Positions 1 through 8,549 of a stretch of 20,992 nt of DNA are shown here, piece after piece (the first letter of the stretch is position 1; every line of letters begins with the position of its first letter). The translations under genes and the position numbers were made by a program. Below the pieces are notes generated by a model. The model worked only from the letters and a program-made list of their open reading frames with translations. It did not search any database and was not told the origin of the DNA. The DNA comes from Pelargonium cotyledonis (taxonomy: Eukaryota; Streptophyta; Magnoliopsida; Geraniales; Geraniaceae), in NCBI GenBank assembly GCA_036897625.1, contig JAYMTA010001241.1, forward strand, positions 1 to 20,992, in the 5' to 3' direction.

Positions 1-141
1 CGCTTATAACCCGCTCATACAAAAAACACGGGTTTAAACTTATAATGGGCTTCCATCGGTTTTTATATTTCAAAACCGCACTGAGCGAATTGGGCCCAGC
101 TGTAGGCTCAGTGGGCGGTATACCGCCCATGCACACCCCTA
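1..141. mobile_element. 3' part of a hAT-like non-autonomous element (cut by window edge)
   Basis: Read on the minus strand, the block opens with TAGGGGTGTGCATGGGCGG at about 141 and continues into a GC-richer stretch with the palindrome GGGCGGTATACCGCCC. A terminus of the form TAGGGGTGTGCAYGG is common among plant hAT-like elements. The other end lies before base 1, so no terminal inverted repeat or target duplication can be confirmed. It would lie inside intron 2 of the DUF1218 gene. Family assignment is inferred from the terminus alone. Confidence 0.45.
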
Positions 142-510
142 AAGATGAGGGTATAAAAGTCATTTCAATACTTAACTGATGGAAAAAGAAACGAATAGAA
201 CAATGCATAAATCAAGGGTCCTACAGTCACAAAAAAAAGAAAAAAAAAAGATAGAGATACCAAGTGTAAAAAATGTAAAGGACATAAGATCCTTTTGTAA
301 TTACCCTAATATTATTTGATGGGATGACACTCGGACCAGCAATAGACCGAATAGAGTGAACATAAAATTAATGAACCGAAGACCATATTGAATCTATTCA
401 GTCTGAGTTGGTCCGATCCATACCCAAAACATCCTCGACCCTACTTTCTGTATTCTTGCATATATTTTCGTCCCAAAATAAGAGAAGGAGATAGAGAGAG
501 AGATGGGTAC

Positions 511-895
511 CAAGTGAAAAGGAAACAAGTAAGCCAAACTTTCCGGTGAGCGGAGAGGCTGTCGTCGCGGGAGCGAAAGCAGATGCATCCGCCGAGCAAG
601 TTGGCGGAGATGTGCGCTAAAGCAAAGAGTGAAGCTGATGCTAAGCCAAGCCTAAACGCTTCTCTGTTGGCTATTATGCAATCCACTTTCTTGTTTCTCC
701 AACCATCTTGAAACTATACATTAACATACATATAGAACCCAAATTCATGAATTTAGAGAACTGAAATGGTAATCAAAATTAATTGAGTTTAGTAAGTACC
801 TCATTGCTAGCAAGTTGAGCTTCAATGGCAAGAACACCAGCACCAATGTCCATCAATACAATCAACAAGCACACAAAATCAGCAACTCTTGCCAT
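511..895 (-). CDS. DUF1218 (MODIFYING WALL LIGNIN-like) membrane protein, 5' two exons only
   Basis: Minus-strand exons are 895-800 (32 codons, starts MARVADFVCLLIVLID, donor GAG^GTACTT) and about 689-511 (59 codons plus 2 nt, acceptor ACAAG^AAAGTG, donor CTTG^GTACCC). Phases match. Residues 8-25 form one hydrophobic segment. Residues 44-66 (EAFRLGLASASLFALAH then ANLLGGC) carry the DUF1218 core: a LGLA helix, the A-H-x3-N pair and GGC. A third segment starts at VWLTCFLFT. The family has four transmembrane helices and about 170-190 residues; members of the Arabidopsis MWL clade affect lignin in secondary walls. Only about 91 residues are here. No matching exon follows between 510 and 1, so the rest probably lies outside the window behind an intron carrying the hAT-like element. 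Decay of the gene is the alternative. The exon 2 acceptor is less sure than the other sites; family members usually carry a few more residues there. Confidence 0.7.
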
Positions 896-1304
896 TTTGC
901 TTTGTTTCTGCTACAATTTGGAGCTTCTGGGCTTTGTGTTGTGTTGTCACCAACAGGATTCAAAAGGGATCTGGGAATTGCAGTTATTTTGGGAAGATTT
1001 TATTTTGTTACTCAATTTCTGATTATTTTTTTACCATCTACTAACACATGCTACAACTAATTTAATTGCTTACTCATATTGCCCGTAAAGTGACTTAAAA
1101 TGATTTTAAAGATTCCTAACTTAAAACATGATTTTTTTTAATAATTTTTTTCTACGTTTGACCTTTTTTTTTAGCAACAAATATAGGTAAATAAATTATG
1201 ATACTCCATGAATGATGACATTTTTTCCCTCTCAAATCCACCCACAGAAAGGTTAAATCTCACTATTTTTGTTTGTTTTTTACTACATTATCCATTCAAA
1301 ATTG
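896..1304. other. Upstream region of the DUF1218 gene, no gene seen
   Basis: This holds the 5' flank and probable promoter of the minus-strand DUF1218 gene. It becomes strongly AT-rich beyond about 1000, with T runs near 1130-1175. I see no coding frame, RNA gene or convincing TATA box. Confidence 0.5.
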
Positions 1305-1312
1305 CATTTATA

Positions 1313-1571
1313 GTGTGTTTGGGAACCTGCATTTGATTTGATATACTGAATTTGAGTCGAATGAGATGTTTGATAACACTAAGAATTTGGATTTGGATTT
1401 GAGTCAAATCTAATAGCATTCAAAATATGTTTATAACTTGAGATTTCAAATGACAGCTCATTTGAAATTCTGTGATTTTTTAAACAGTATATTTGTATTT
1501 AAAATATAACATTTTAAATCTAAAGTTTCAAATATTAAATTTCAAATCAAATCAAGCTTCCCAAACACAGA
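1313..1571. mobile_element. hAT-type MITE with 8-bp target-site duplication
   Basis: A perfect 12-bp inverted pair, TGTGTTTGGGAA (1314-1325) and TTCCCAAACACA (1558-1569), bounds an AT-rich, non-coding, partly self-complementary core. The core includes a small palindrome at about 1443-1472 (GATTTCAAATGACAGCTCATTTGAAATTC). The direct repeat CATTTATA flanks it at 1305-1312 and 1572-1579. An 8-bp target duplication and a GTGTTTGG-type terminus fit hAT elements. At 259 bp with no coding capacity it is a MITE that must be mobilised in trans. The perfect duplication suggests no gross rearrangement since insertion. Confidence 0.8.
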
Positions 1572-1661
1572 CATTTATAAAGTCAGCCCACCTATTTAAT
1601 TCAGATTTATTCCTCTCACTAACATTTATTATCTCTTATCTGATTCTGTTTAACATTTAAG

Positions 1662-1796
1662 ATGGGGCTTGACCCAACCCCTATGAAAGTGAGAGGAGAA
1701 GCATTAGATTGGGCTTTCAGGCCTTTTATAACAAGACTTGAAGGCCTTGATGTCAGGTTCTCTGGGCCCATATTGGTCCAATTGCAGTACCTTTAG
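1662..1796 (+). other. Unassigned 44-codon open frame in a GC-richer patch
   Basis: The frame starts at ATG 1662 (context TTTAAGATGG) with MGLDPTPMKVRGEALDWAF and ends at TAG 1794-1796. The 135-bp patch is clearly richer in G and C than the flanking MITE-bearing DNA. I do not recognise the peptide. It could be a relic exon, part of a repeat, or chance. No neighbouring splice-compatible frame was found. Confidence 0.15.
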
Positions 1797-1863
1797 CCTA
1801 TGAAAAAAATTAAATTCTTCAAACTAATATTATGTTGTATAATTCGTAATAATAATATAATAA

Positions 1864-2084
1864 GAGTAAAATGTATATCAGTTGACTAATATAAAGTTAT
1901 ATAAGTTATAACTTAACAAAATTAATGAGGTGATGACATCTCATTTAAAATCAGTTATACCCATCCAAGTGAATTTGTGGGAGCGAAGCGACCTGCTCGG
2001 ATCCATGATTTTAAATAAGGCGTCATCACCTTATTAATTCAACTGGTATAATTTCATATCAGTCAACTGATATACATTATACCC
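1864..2084. mobile_element. Mutator-type (MULE) MITE with 9-bp target-site duplication
   Basis: The two ends are long inverted repeats. The left end GAGTAAAATGTATATCAGTT and the reverse complement of the right end GGGTATAATGTATATCAGTT differ at two positions, and similarity continues for about 80 bp (TTAATGAGGTGATGAC against TTAATAAGGTGATGAC). Perfect direct repeats ATATAATAA lie at 1855-1863 and 2085-2093. A 9-bp duplication with long terminal inverted repeats is the Mutator superfamily signature. The 221-bp element has no coding capacity. Its centre (about 1975-2010, GAGCGAAGCGACCTGCTCGG) is the only GC-rich part. Confidence 0.85.
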
Positions 2085-2093
2085 ATATAATAA

Positions 2094-3592
2094 ATAGTTT
2101 CATTCTCATTGAATGTTACTTTTCTTTTTATAAGTTGAGCTAAACAACAGATGGTAGCTTTTTTCTTTTAACCGATATATTCTATATCATACCGTTAACA
2201 AAAAGTCTCAAACTCGAGATATAAAAAAGAATGTAAAACGCTTAAACCGCTAGATCAATTCATTGTATGTTACTTAATTATTGGCACCCACTCTTTTCTC
2301 TTGCATATAAAACCAACCACTTAATAAGATGTGTCACACTCAATTTCTTTCATTAGGTGAAGCTAAACACATGGAGGATCTTTTCTTCTCTATCACTTGC
2401 TTTTGTAATCAAGCCAAGCCTCTCTATTCTAGCATGTTTCCTTGCACCTTCCCAATTTTGAATTGTTGACATGAGACGCAAAACATGAATTTAGCTTTTA
2501 AATTGAGAGTGTGTGGTGTTTAAACAGTAAAATTAAACAAAGAGACAAACTAGAAGGCAGTTCATAACAATTAACTTGTGTGGAAAATGGTGCAAAAACA
2601 GGGATTTATAAAAATAGACCCATCATCATGTGCATGCATTTAATGACATTCAACTTACACATACCCACCGCTTAAATATGTCTTGCGTATTATTTTAGGT
2701 CCCCACTCCCACTCCTCCTATTCTTATGGCTTTTCTTAAACCTTGATCCACATTTTATAAAATTTCTCTGTATATGGTTTTATATTAAAATCATTTAAGA
2801 CGACGTTTGCATATCAAAAGTAATGTAAAACAAAGTTTTAAAATTCTGTTGTAAGAATCAAAATATCATACTAATAAAAAAATTGATAGGTGACAATTTT
2901 CGTAAAAAAAACACATTAAAATAAGAATGAGTTAATTCAAATCTTAAAAAATTGAAGGAAAACTTTTTGGGAAAAAGTCATGACTCATAAGCCTCAAAGT
3001 AATTTCATTGCATCTTTTTCACCCCACTTGGTCTTTCTCTAGATTAATGGGTTCTTCTTTCTCCAAATGCAACTTTCATTTTGGAGTTTGGGTTTTCATT
3101 ATTGCTTGCTTAGCTCTAATCCACAAATTAAGGGCATGGTCATTTATTTATTTTATTCTTATAAAGTTGTTTTTATTTTATCACCACCATGGATGGATCA
3201 TGGATGTCGTACATTACTCAGTTTGTGCAACTACTTTGGGAGACATTGTTGAATATTGCTCAGATTTGGGTCCCCATTGAGCTTCACAAATGGTTGGAGG
3301 CAACTCACAATATTTTATCCTCTATAATTTTATGTAAACAAAACATATTTGTGTGTGTGTGTTTTTTTTCCTTTCTAGGGCCAATTCATATAATGACTCT
3401 TTTGGGTACTTAAATTTGAGTTAATTCTAATGCTTGGACATTAGAAAATAGAATGTGGGTTAAATTTAATATGTTTTAAAACATATGTACAACATATTTT
3501 AAAATCAAAATATCTAGCATTAACTAAAGAGCGAGTAAAATTTTGTACAATTTTTCGCTTGTGTAATCTAAACTCAAATATGATTTTAAAAA
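2094..3592. other. AT-rich intergenic stretch, no recognised gene
   Basis: This holds a TATA-like GCATATAAAACC at about 2303-2314 followed by a 32-codon frame from ATG 2371, an RY-like TGCATGCATTTAA near 2632, a short (GT)n and T run near 3351-3369, and a tryptophan-rich 74-codon frame at 3189-3413 in a good start context. None is recognisable. The rest is AT-rich without structure I can name. Confidence 0.4.
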
Positions 3593-3600
3593 AAAAGTAT

Positions 3601-4160
3601 CCGTGTCTTCCGTTAGCGCAGTGCATATGCGTGTTATGCAAAATTGCTTTTGATGAATGTGACCACACACTCCTCGGATGCACTTGGTCTCACAACATTT
3701 GAAATGCAGTTCTGGAATGGTGGTATGTGTCCACCGCCCTCCCTGCTACAGTTCCGGACCTGCTCTCACAATGGACTGGCTTAATCCCATGTAAAATTGG
3801 GAAATCCCATTAATTAGTGCTTTGTTTGCTCTCGCTCTGGTATATATGGCTCGCAAGGAACGACGCAATTTTCAACAACTCCATCCCAAATGTTATTACC
3901 ACAGTCCGAAAGATTCAGTGTCTTGGCTTCTCCATCAACCACTTAAACGCAAACCATCAACACTGTAATGTTGAATCTTGGATTCACTCACCACTCAAAG
4001 CGGCCATCTCTTGTGTCGCAACTCGCAAACATTAGGGGTCGTGTTTTTTTTTTATTTTGGTTTTCGTTTCGTTCCAAGTTTTAGCTTGGACTTTTGTACT
4101 TTGTTCCCCATCTATGAATAGAGTACCGTTTTCCGGTCAAAAAATATAAGAAAAGAAAAG
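3601..4160 (+). mobile_element. 5'-truncated plant L1-type LINE (3' end)
   Basis: Translation on the plus strand gives the zinc-knuckle that closes plant LINE ORF2, CxLC...ECDHTLLGC, followed after an in-frame stop by NAVLEWW and later LSLWYIWLARNDAIFNN (about 3820-3880), the typical end of a reverse-transcriptase zf-RVT region. The frame has stops at about 3701 and 3811, so it is dead. A 3' tail follows with the LINE-like ending TTTGTACTTTGTTCCCC...CCGGTCAAAAAA and an A-rich tail (about 4138-4160). AAAAGTAT occurs just before (3593-3600) and just after (4161-4168), which fits a target-site duplication and 5' truncation, although the motif is low in complexity. Confidence 0.75.
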
Positions 4161-4168
4161 AAAAGTAT

Positions 4169-6676
4169 TTGTCGTTCAACTATAATCAATAGTTGACCAT
4201 AGTCAATGTTGGTAAAAGACATTCAACAACCATACACATTCAATTGAAATCCACCCCAACAAATTAAATTTGAGGTTACTTTTCATTTCAACTAAATTTA
4301 TTTATTGAATTATCATGTACACATAAAACAATATTTTTTAACATTGTTCATGTACTCGTATATAATTTTACATCTATATGTTTAAAGTTTGACACAACAA
4401 AATTACTTTTACATTTAACAAAAGTACAATGTCTCTTTCCAATATCAAGATCCAACAAATTAATCACGACTTTATGTATACTAGACCATTGAATTCAGTG
4501 GGTACCAACTAAATTAAGAGAGTCAATTAAGAGCAACACTTGAATATAAATATTCTTCATTCTCTTAGCTTCAATGAATTGCAATTAATTTTGGTACCAA
4601 TATGAATATCCTTGACTTGACTTCACTCCCTCTCCATTTTTGTTTCAGGTTATTTGTCAATTTTATTTCCTAATTATGCCCCGTTAGTTGTGCTAATTAT
4701 TTCTGTATAAACCTATTCTTTGATTTCTGATTCTTTGTCCCATTTATTGTTATTTTGACCTAAGAGATCAAATAATTGTCATTATTATTTTGGTACCAAT
4801 ATTCTTGATGTCATTGCTCAACTTAGTTTAGACTAAATTTCGACTATATAGTGTTATCAACACCTACAAAAGTAAGTGATTAGAGTTTAATTATGTGGCA
4901 TTGCGTCTTGAATTCGAGTTGTCATTACATAATATTATTGCTAATCTTATGAATTTCTTATATAATGTACTAAAATTAAAGAATACACACACGTGCACCC
5001 ATAAATCTATTGGTAAGTGTATAAGCATTATTTGTTATATATTGCATTTAAGATCGTTTGATCGCACTGAGAGAAAATTGAACTGGATTTTGAAATTCAC
5101 GAGATATTGTTCCATAATTAATAGGGAGAGTGGGGATGAATTTAAGTTTGCTTAAGGTGCCATACAAAGCTAATATAGAAGAGTTCTAGGGCTTAACTTA
5201 GGCTTATGGATCGTACAAGCGGGTGAGCTTCAAGTGAAAGGGTTGCGAGCCATGACCCAACCACTGGGCCAACGCTTTCGGTTGGCCAAGACCCTAAAGT
5301 AGACATGTTTAGTTTGGGCTGGTACAAATTTTGAACATTTCTATTTCTAGACAATATTTTGCACTTTTAAATCACTACTTTCTTACCATGATTTCAAACA
5401 AATAATATATATATATACATATATTAAAATAAAAAAAGAGGGCTACATGGGCCTATAAATCCCCAAAATTGCAGTAGTGACAAAAAAATATAAAGAGAAA
5501 AATAAAAGTGTGTGTGAGGATTGAGGGAAGTCCCTTTCTCACATATGTATGAGTATGAGTAGATGATATTACAACAAGTAAAAGAATAAAGCAATGCCAA
5601 GATTTTGACTGGTGATTAGTGAAGTGCTGTTTCTCTTGTCTTTTGGCTACAATCTTTTCAAGCTCTTCCCCACAACAACCAAACAAATATAGCCTCTGCC
5701 TCTGCCTCTTCCTCTGCTATGCTCTGTGTGTGACCTTCCCAAAATTTGCTACTCTTCTTCCTTGTCCTTTTTCACCCAACGGTATATTTCATTGAGCTCG
5801 ATCAATTCTATTATGTATTTGTTGATGTGGTGACTAAAATGTGTCCCTCGTTGAAAAAATAAAAAGTAAAGTGATTAAGTAAAATTTTACTAATAAAATT
5901 GATTTTTCAACGGTGAAAGTTCATGCCACTGTACCATTCAAAAGTACTTATTTCTTATACAATATGTCAACATCTATTTTATTAATTAATAATAAAATGT
6001 TTTTATTTTTATACAATGTATGAATAGTGTACCCTCATTCTCATATGGATATTCTCATATAAAGAGCGGTAGAAATTTGGAAAGCACATAAGAAACCATT
6101 TTGAAATGAATTGTGTAATAAATGTAAAACAAACACAAAAATTTGAATTTCACCAAACAAAAATTACGACAACAGCATTATAAATTTACTACTCCATTAG
6201 AGATCTTTTTTAAGCCCAGCTGCGAGTCCTTTGAAATCTTGAAATCAAATGAGATAATGGCTCGTGACTCGCTGAGCTACTAACATTTCAAACTTCATTG
6301 TGTGCGTCTCTTCTCTAACTCACTTCATTTAGTGCCACACAACATTTTTAATTTTCAAGTTGGTTGTCTTGTTCCCTGACTGCTAGAGAATTTACAATTC
6401 TTGAATTTGAATATTTTCTCTGTTTCTGGTTTTGATTTGAGCCCACCCTTCTCTTCTTTCATTTTCATTTTCATGGGTTCCCATTTTAGAAAAAGAATTG
6501 TAATAAATGCTTCATGCCATGATGGTTGGAAGGCACTCTAAATGGACTAATACCCAACAGAAAAGTTTTCATTTTTTTAGGTTTCTCTCCCATTTTCATG
6601 AAAAGTTCTGATTTTTAGCACTTTGGTTAGGCTGGGGGTTGATTTCTCAAGTAAAAGAAGTTTGAACTGCAAAAGC
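4169..6676. other. AT-rich intergenic stretch up to the C2H2 gene
   Basis: No gene is recognised. Visible items are two perfect 16-bp copies of ATTTTGGTACCAATAT (4588-4603 and 4787-4802), two tRNA-promoter-like patches (about 4868-4925 plus strand and 5195-5290 minus strand), a (TA)n tract at 5406-5417, a pyrimidine-rich CTCTGC repeat at 5692-5730, and from about 6200 the upstream region of the C2H2 gene. A 77-codon minus-strand frame at 5453-5686 has no recognisable motif. Confidence 0.4.
5404..5425. repeat. AT microsatellite
   Basis: A short run of alternating T and A with one interruption (ATATATATATATACATATATT). Confidence 0.6.
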
Positions 6677-6751
6677 ATGAAGCTTTAGCTGAGAAGATTT
6701 CTGATTATGAAGGTTTGTGGACTCAAAGAAGTGGACTGGAGGTTGAGGTAG
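6677..6751 (+). promoter_or_regulatory. Two upstream ORFs in the likely 5' leader of the C2H2 gene
   Basis: If transcription starts above 6677, the leader contains ATG AAG CTT TAG (6677-6688, peptide MKL) and a 14-codon frame at 6707-6751 (MKVCGLKEVDWRLR). The latter ends 37 bp before the main start at 6789. The leader is purine-rich (GAAGAAGAAGAGG). The true transcription start is not visible, so a translational role is inference. Confidence 0.35.
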
Positions 6752-6788
6752 AGGAAGAAGAAGAGGTAGTGTAGTGTAGTGTGTAGCT

Positions 6789-8549
6789 ATGCCTACAGTG
6801 TGGTTTTCTCTGAAAAAGTCATTACACTGCAAATCAGAGCCATCTGAGGTACATGACCCAAAATCCAGGAAACATTTGAGCACAATCTTGACCAGAAAGG
6901 CAGGGAGGTCAGGGTGCTCAAGGTCTATAGCAAATCTCAAAGATGTCATCCATGGAAGCAAGAGACACTTGGAAAAGCCACCCAGCTGCAGCCCTAGATC
7001 CATTGGGAGTAGTGAGTTTCTCAACCCAATAACCCATGAAGTCATTCTGAGTAATTCAAGGTGTGAGCTCAAAATCAGTGGCTATGGTGGCTCATTCCAA
7101 GATGGGGTTGGGAGTGGTGGGGAGAGAGGGGGGGGGTGGGGGGGTGGGTGGGGGTGGTGCTGGTGCTGGTGGCTCAACCTTTGTGGGCACACTGAGGCCT
7201 GGGACACCAGGCCCTGGAGGCCACCCCACAATGCACTATTTCAACCCTTCATTTAGAACCTCATCACCACCAAGAAGAAAATCTCCTTTCCTATTATCAG
7301 ATAAGGAAGGGTCTACTTTGAATGGCTCTGCTGCATCTGGTGGTGGACATTCAAGCAGCAGGGTTTCTCTTGAGACAGATTCAAATGGGTCTTGTAGTGT
7401 CACTTGCCATAAATGTGGTGAGCAATTCACCAAATGGGATGCAGCTGAAGCTCACCATCTCTCCAAGCATGCTGGTATTTGAAACTAACCCATTATTGAT
7501 GTTTCATTTTTGGTCTTATTGTTGTTACTGGTTACTCTTTTTTCTTTTCTTTTCTTTTCCTAAGTCAAAAGCTTTTCCCTTTTTTGTTGTTGAGGAATCT
7601 GAGAATGCTTTTGCATCATCCATTTTTCTGACCTCAAATCCGGTGGCCACACTTTACACGTTTGGGAAATATGATCACTACACTGAGAAATAGTTGTTGA
7701 ATTGGATTTGTTTTTCTTTACCTTTCTCCTACCAACTTCCATGACTTTGTTGTGCATCTTATTTTACATGATAGACCCAAATTCTTGTTCTTGCTAATAA
7801 TTCATTTGGGAGGCAGTTAATTTTGCTGTTCTTGAATATATGTGGAATCTCTGATTCTTTTACATTGAAAGCTAGTCGATTTATCTTAGTGTTTCTTATA
7901 TGGTGATTTTATGACAGTTACTGAGCTTGTGGAGGGTGATTCTTCAAGAAAGATTGTTGAAATTATATGCCGGACAAGCTGGTTGAAGTCTGAAAACAAT
8001 TGTGGCAGGATTGAGAGGGTCTTGAAAGTTCACAACATGCAAAGAACTCTGGCTAGATTTGAAGAATACCGGGAGATGGTCAAAATCAAAGCCAGCAAGC
8101 TGCCCAAGAAGCATCCTAGATGCATTGCGGATGGGAACGAGCTGCTGAGATTCTATGGCACAACTGTGGTATGCTCTTTTGGCCTAAATGGCTGCTCAAG
8201 CCTTTGTGTGTCAGACAGATGCTCAGTGTGCCGTATTATAAGAAACGGGTTCTTTGCCAAGAAGGAGCTCAAGGGTGGTATAGGGGTTTTCACAACTTCC
8301 ACAAGTGGGAGAGCTTTTGAGTGCATTGAAGTTCTTGAAGATGACCCATCGGTGAGGAAAGCATTGATAGTGTGTAGAGTGATAGCTGGGAGGGTTCACA
8401 GGCCTCTTGAGAACATCCAAGAAATGGCAGGCCAGACCGGGTTTGATTCGTTGGCCGGAAAAGTGGGTCTTTACTCAAACATTGAGGAGCTTTACTTGCT
8501 CAACCCAAGAGCTCTCCTTCCTTGTTTTGTGGTAATCTGCAAACCCTGA
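6789..8549 (+). CDS. Plant C2H2 zinc-finger protein with conserved C-terminal domain (At4g27240/At5g54630-like)
   Basis: Exon 1 is 6789-7474 and exon 2 is 7918-8549, joined at GCTG^GTATTT...GACAG^TTACTG to give HA-VTELVEGD. The start MPTVWFSLKKSLHCKSE and the blocks GRSGCSRSIANLKDVIHG, EFLNPITHEVILSNS and VGTLRPGTPGPGGHP are hallmarks of this small plant family. One C2H2 finger lies at about residues 206-227 (C-x2-C-x12-H-x4-H) without QALGGH. The 210-residue C-terminal part is highly conserved: RKIVEIICRTSW, ELLRFYGTT (about 303-311), GGIGVFTTS (348-356), EELYLLNPRALLPCFVV (418-434). Its motif order resembles an ADP-ribosyltransferase fold. The frame moves by one base inside the G-rich run 7128-7155. 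With one G fewer the product is 438 residues, close to relatives as I recall them. Strong conservation on both sides suggests a homopolymer length error or a very recent change rather than an old pseudogene. Expected to be nuclear; molecular function unknown. Confidence 0.9.
7128..7155 (+). repeat. G-rich low-complexity run in the coding region (frame-slip site)
   Basis: G9-T-G7-T-G3-T-G5-T, followed by GGTGCTGGTGCTGGTGG, encodes a glycine-rich linker between the LNPITHE block and the TLRPGTPGPGG block. Upstream coding uses the frame of 6789; downstream coding uses the frame one base later. The run is on the sense strand, so the mRNA would carry it. Confidence 0.85.

Noticed and set aside
815-1060. 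Plus-strand frames of 65-81 codons over the DUF1218 start
   Set aside because: They lie antisense to exon 1 of the DUF1218 gene, whose reading is supported by family motifs and splice sites.
6647-7072. 141-codon minus-strand frame
   Set aside because: Antisense shadow of the C2H2 first exon; the plus strand carries the family motifs.
8223-8478. Minus-strand frames in C2H2 exon 2
   Set aside because: Shadows of a strongly conserved plus-strand exon.
6789-8549. Calling the C2H2 gene a pseudogene because of the frame change
   Set aside because: The only disruption is in a G homopolymer and all conserved blocks are intact, so a length error or recent change is more likely.
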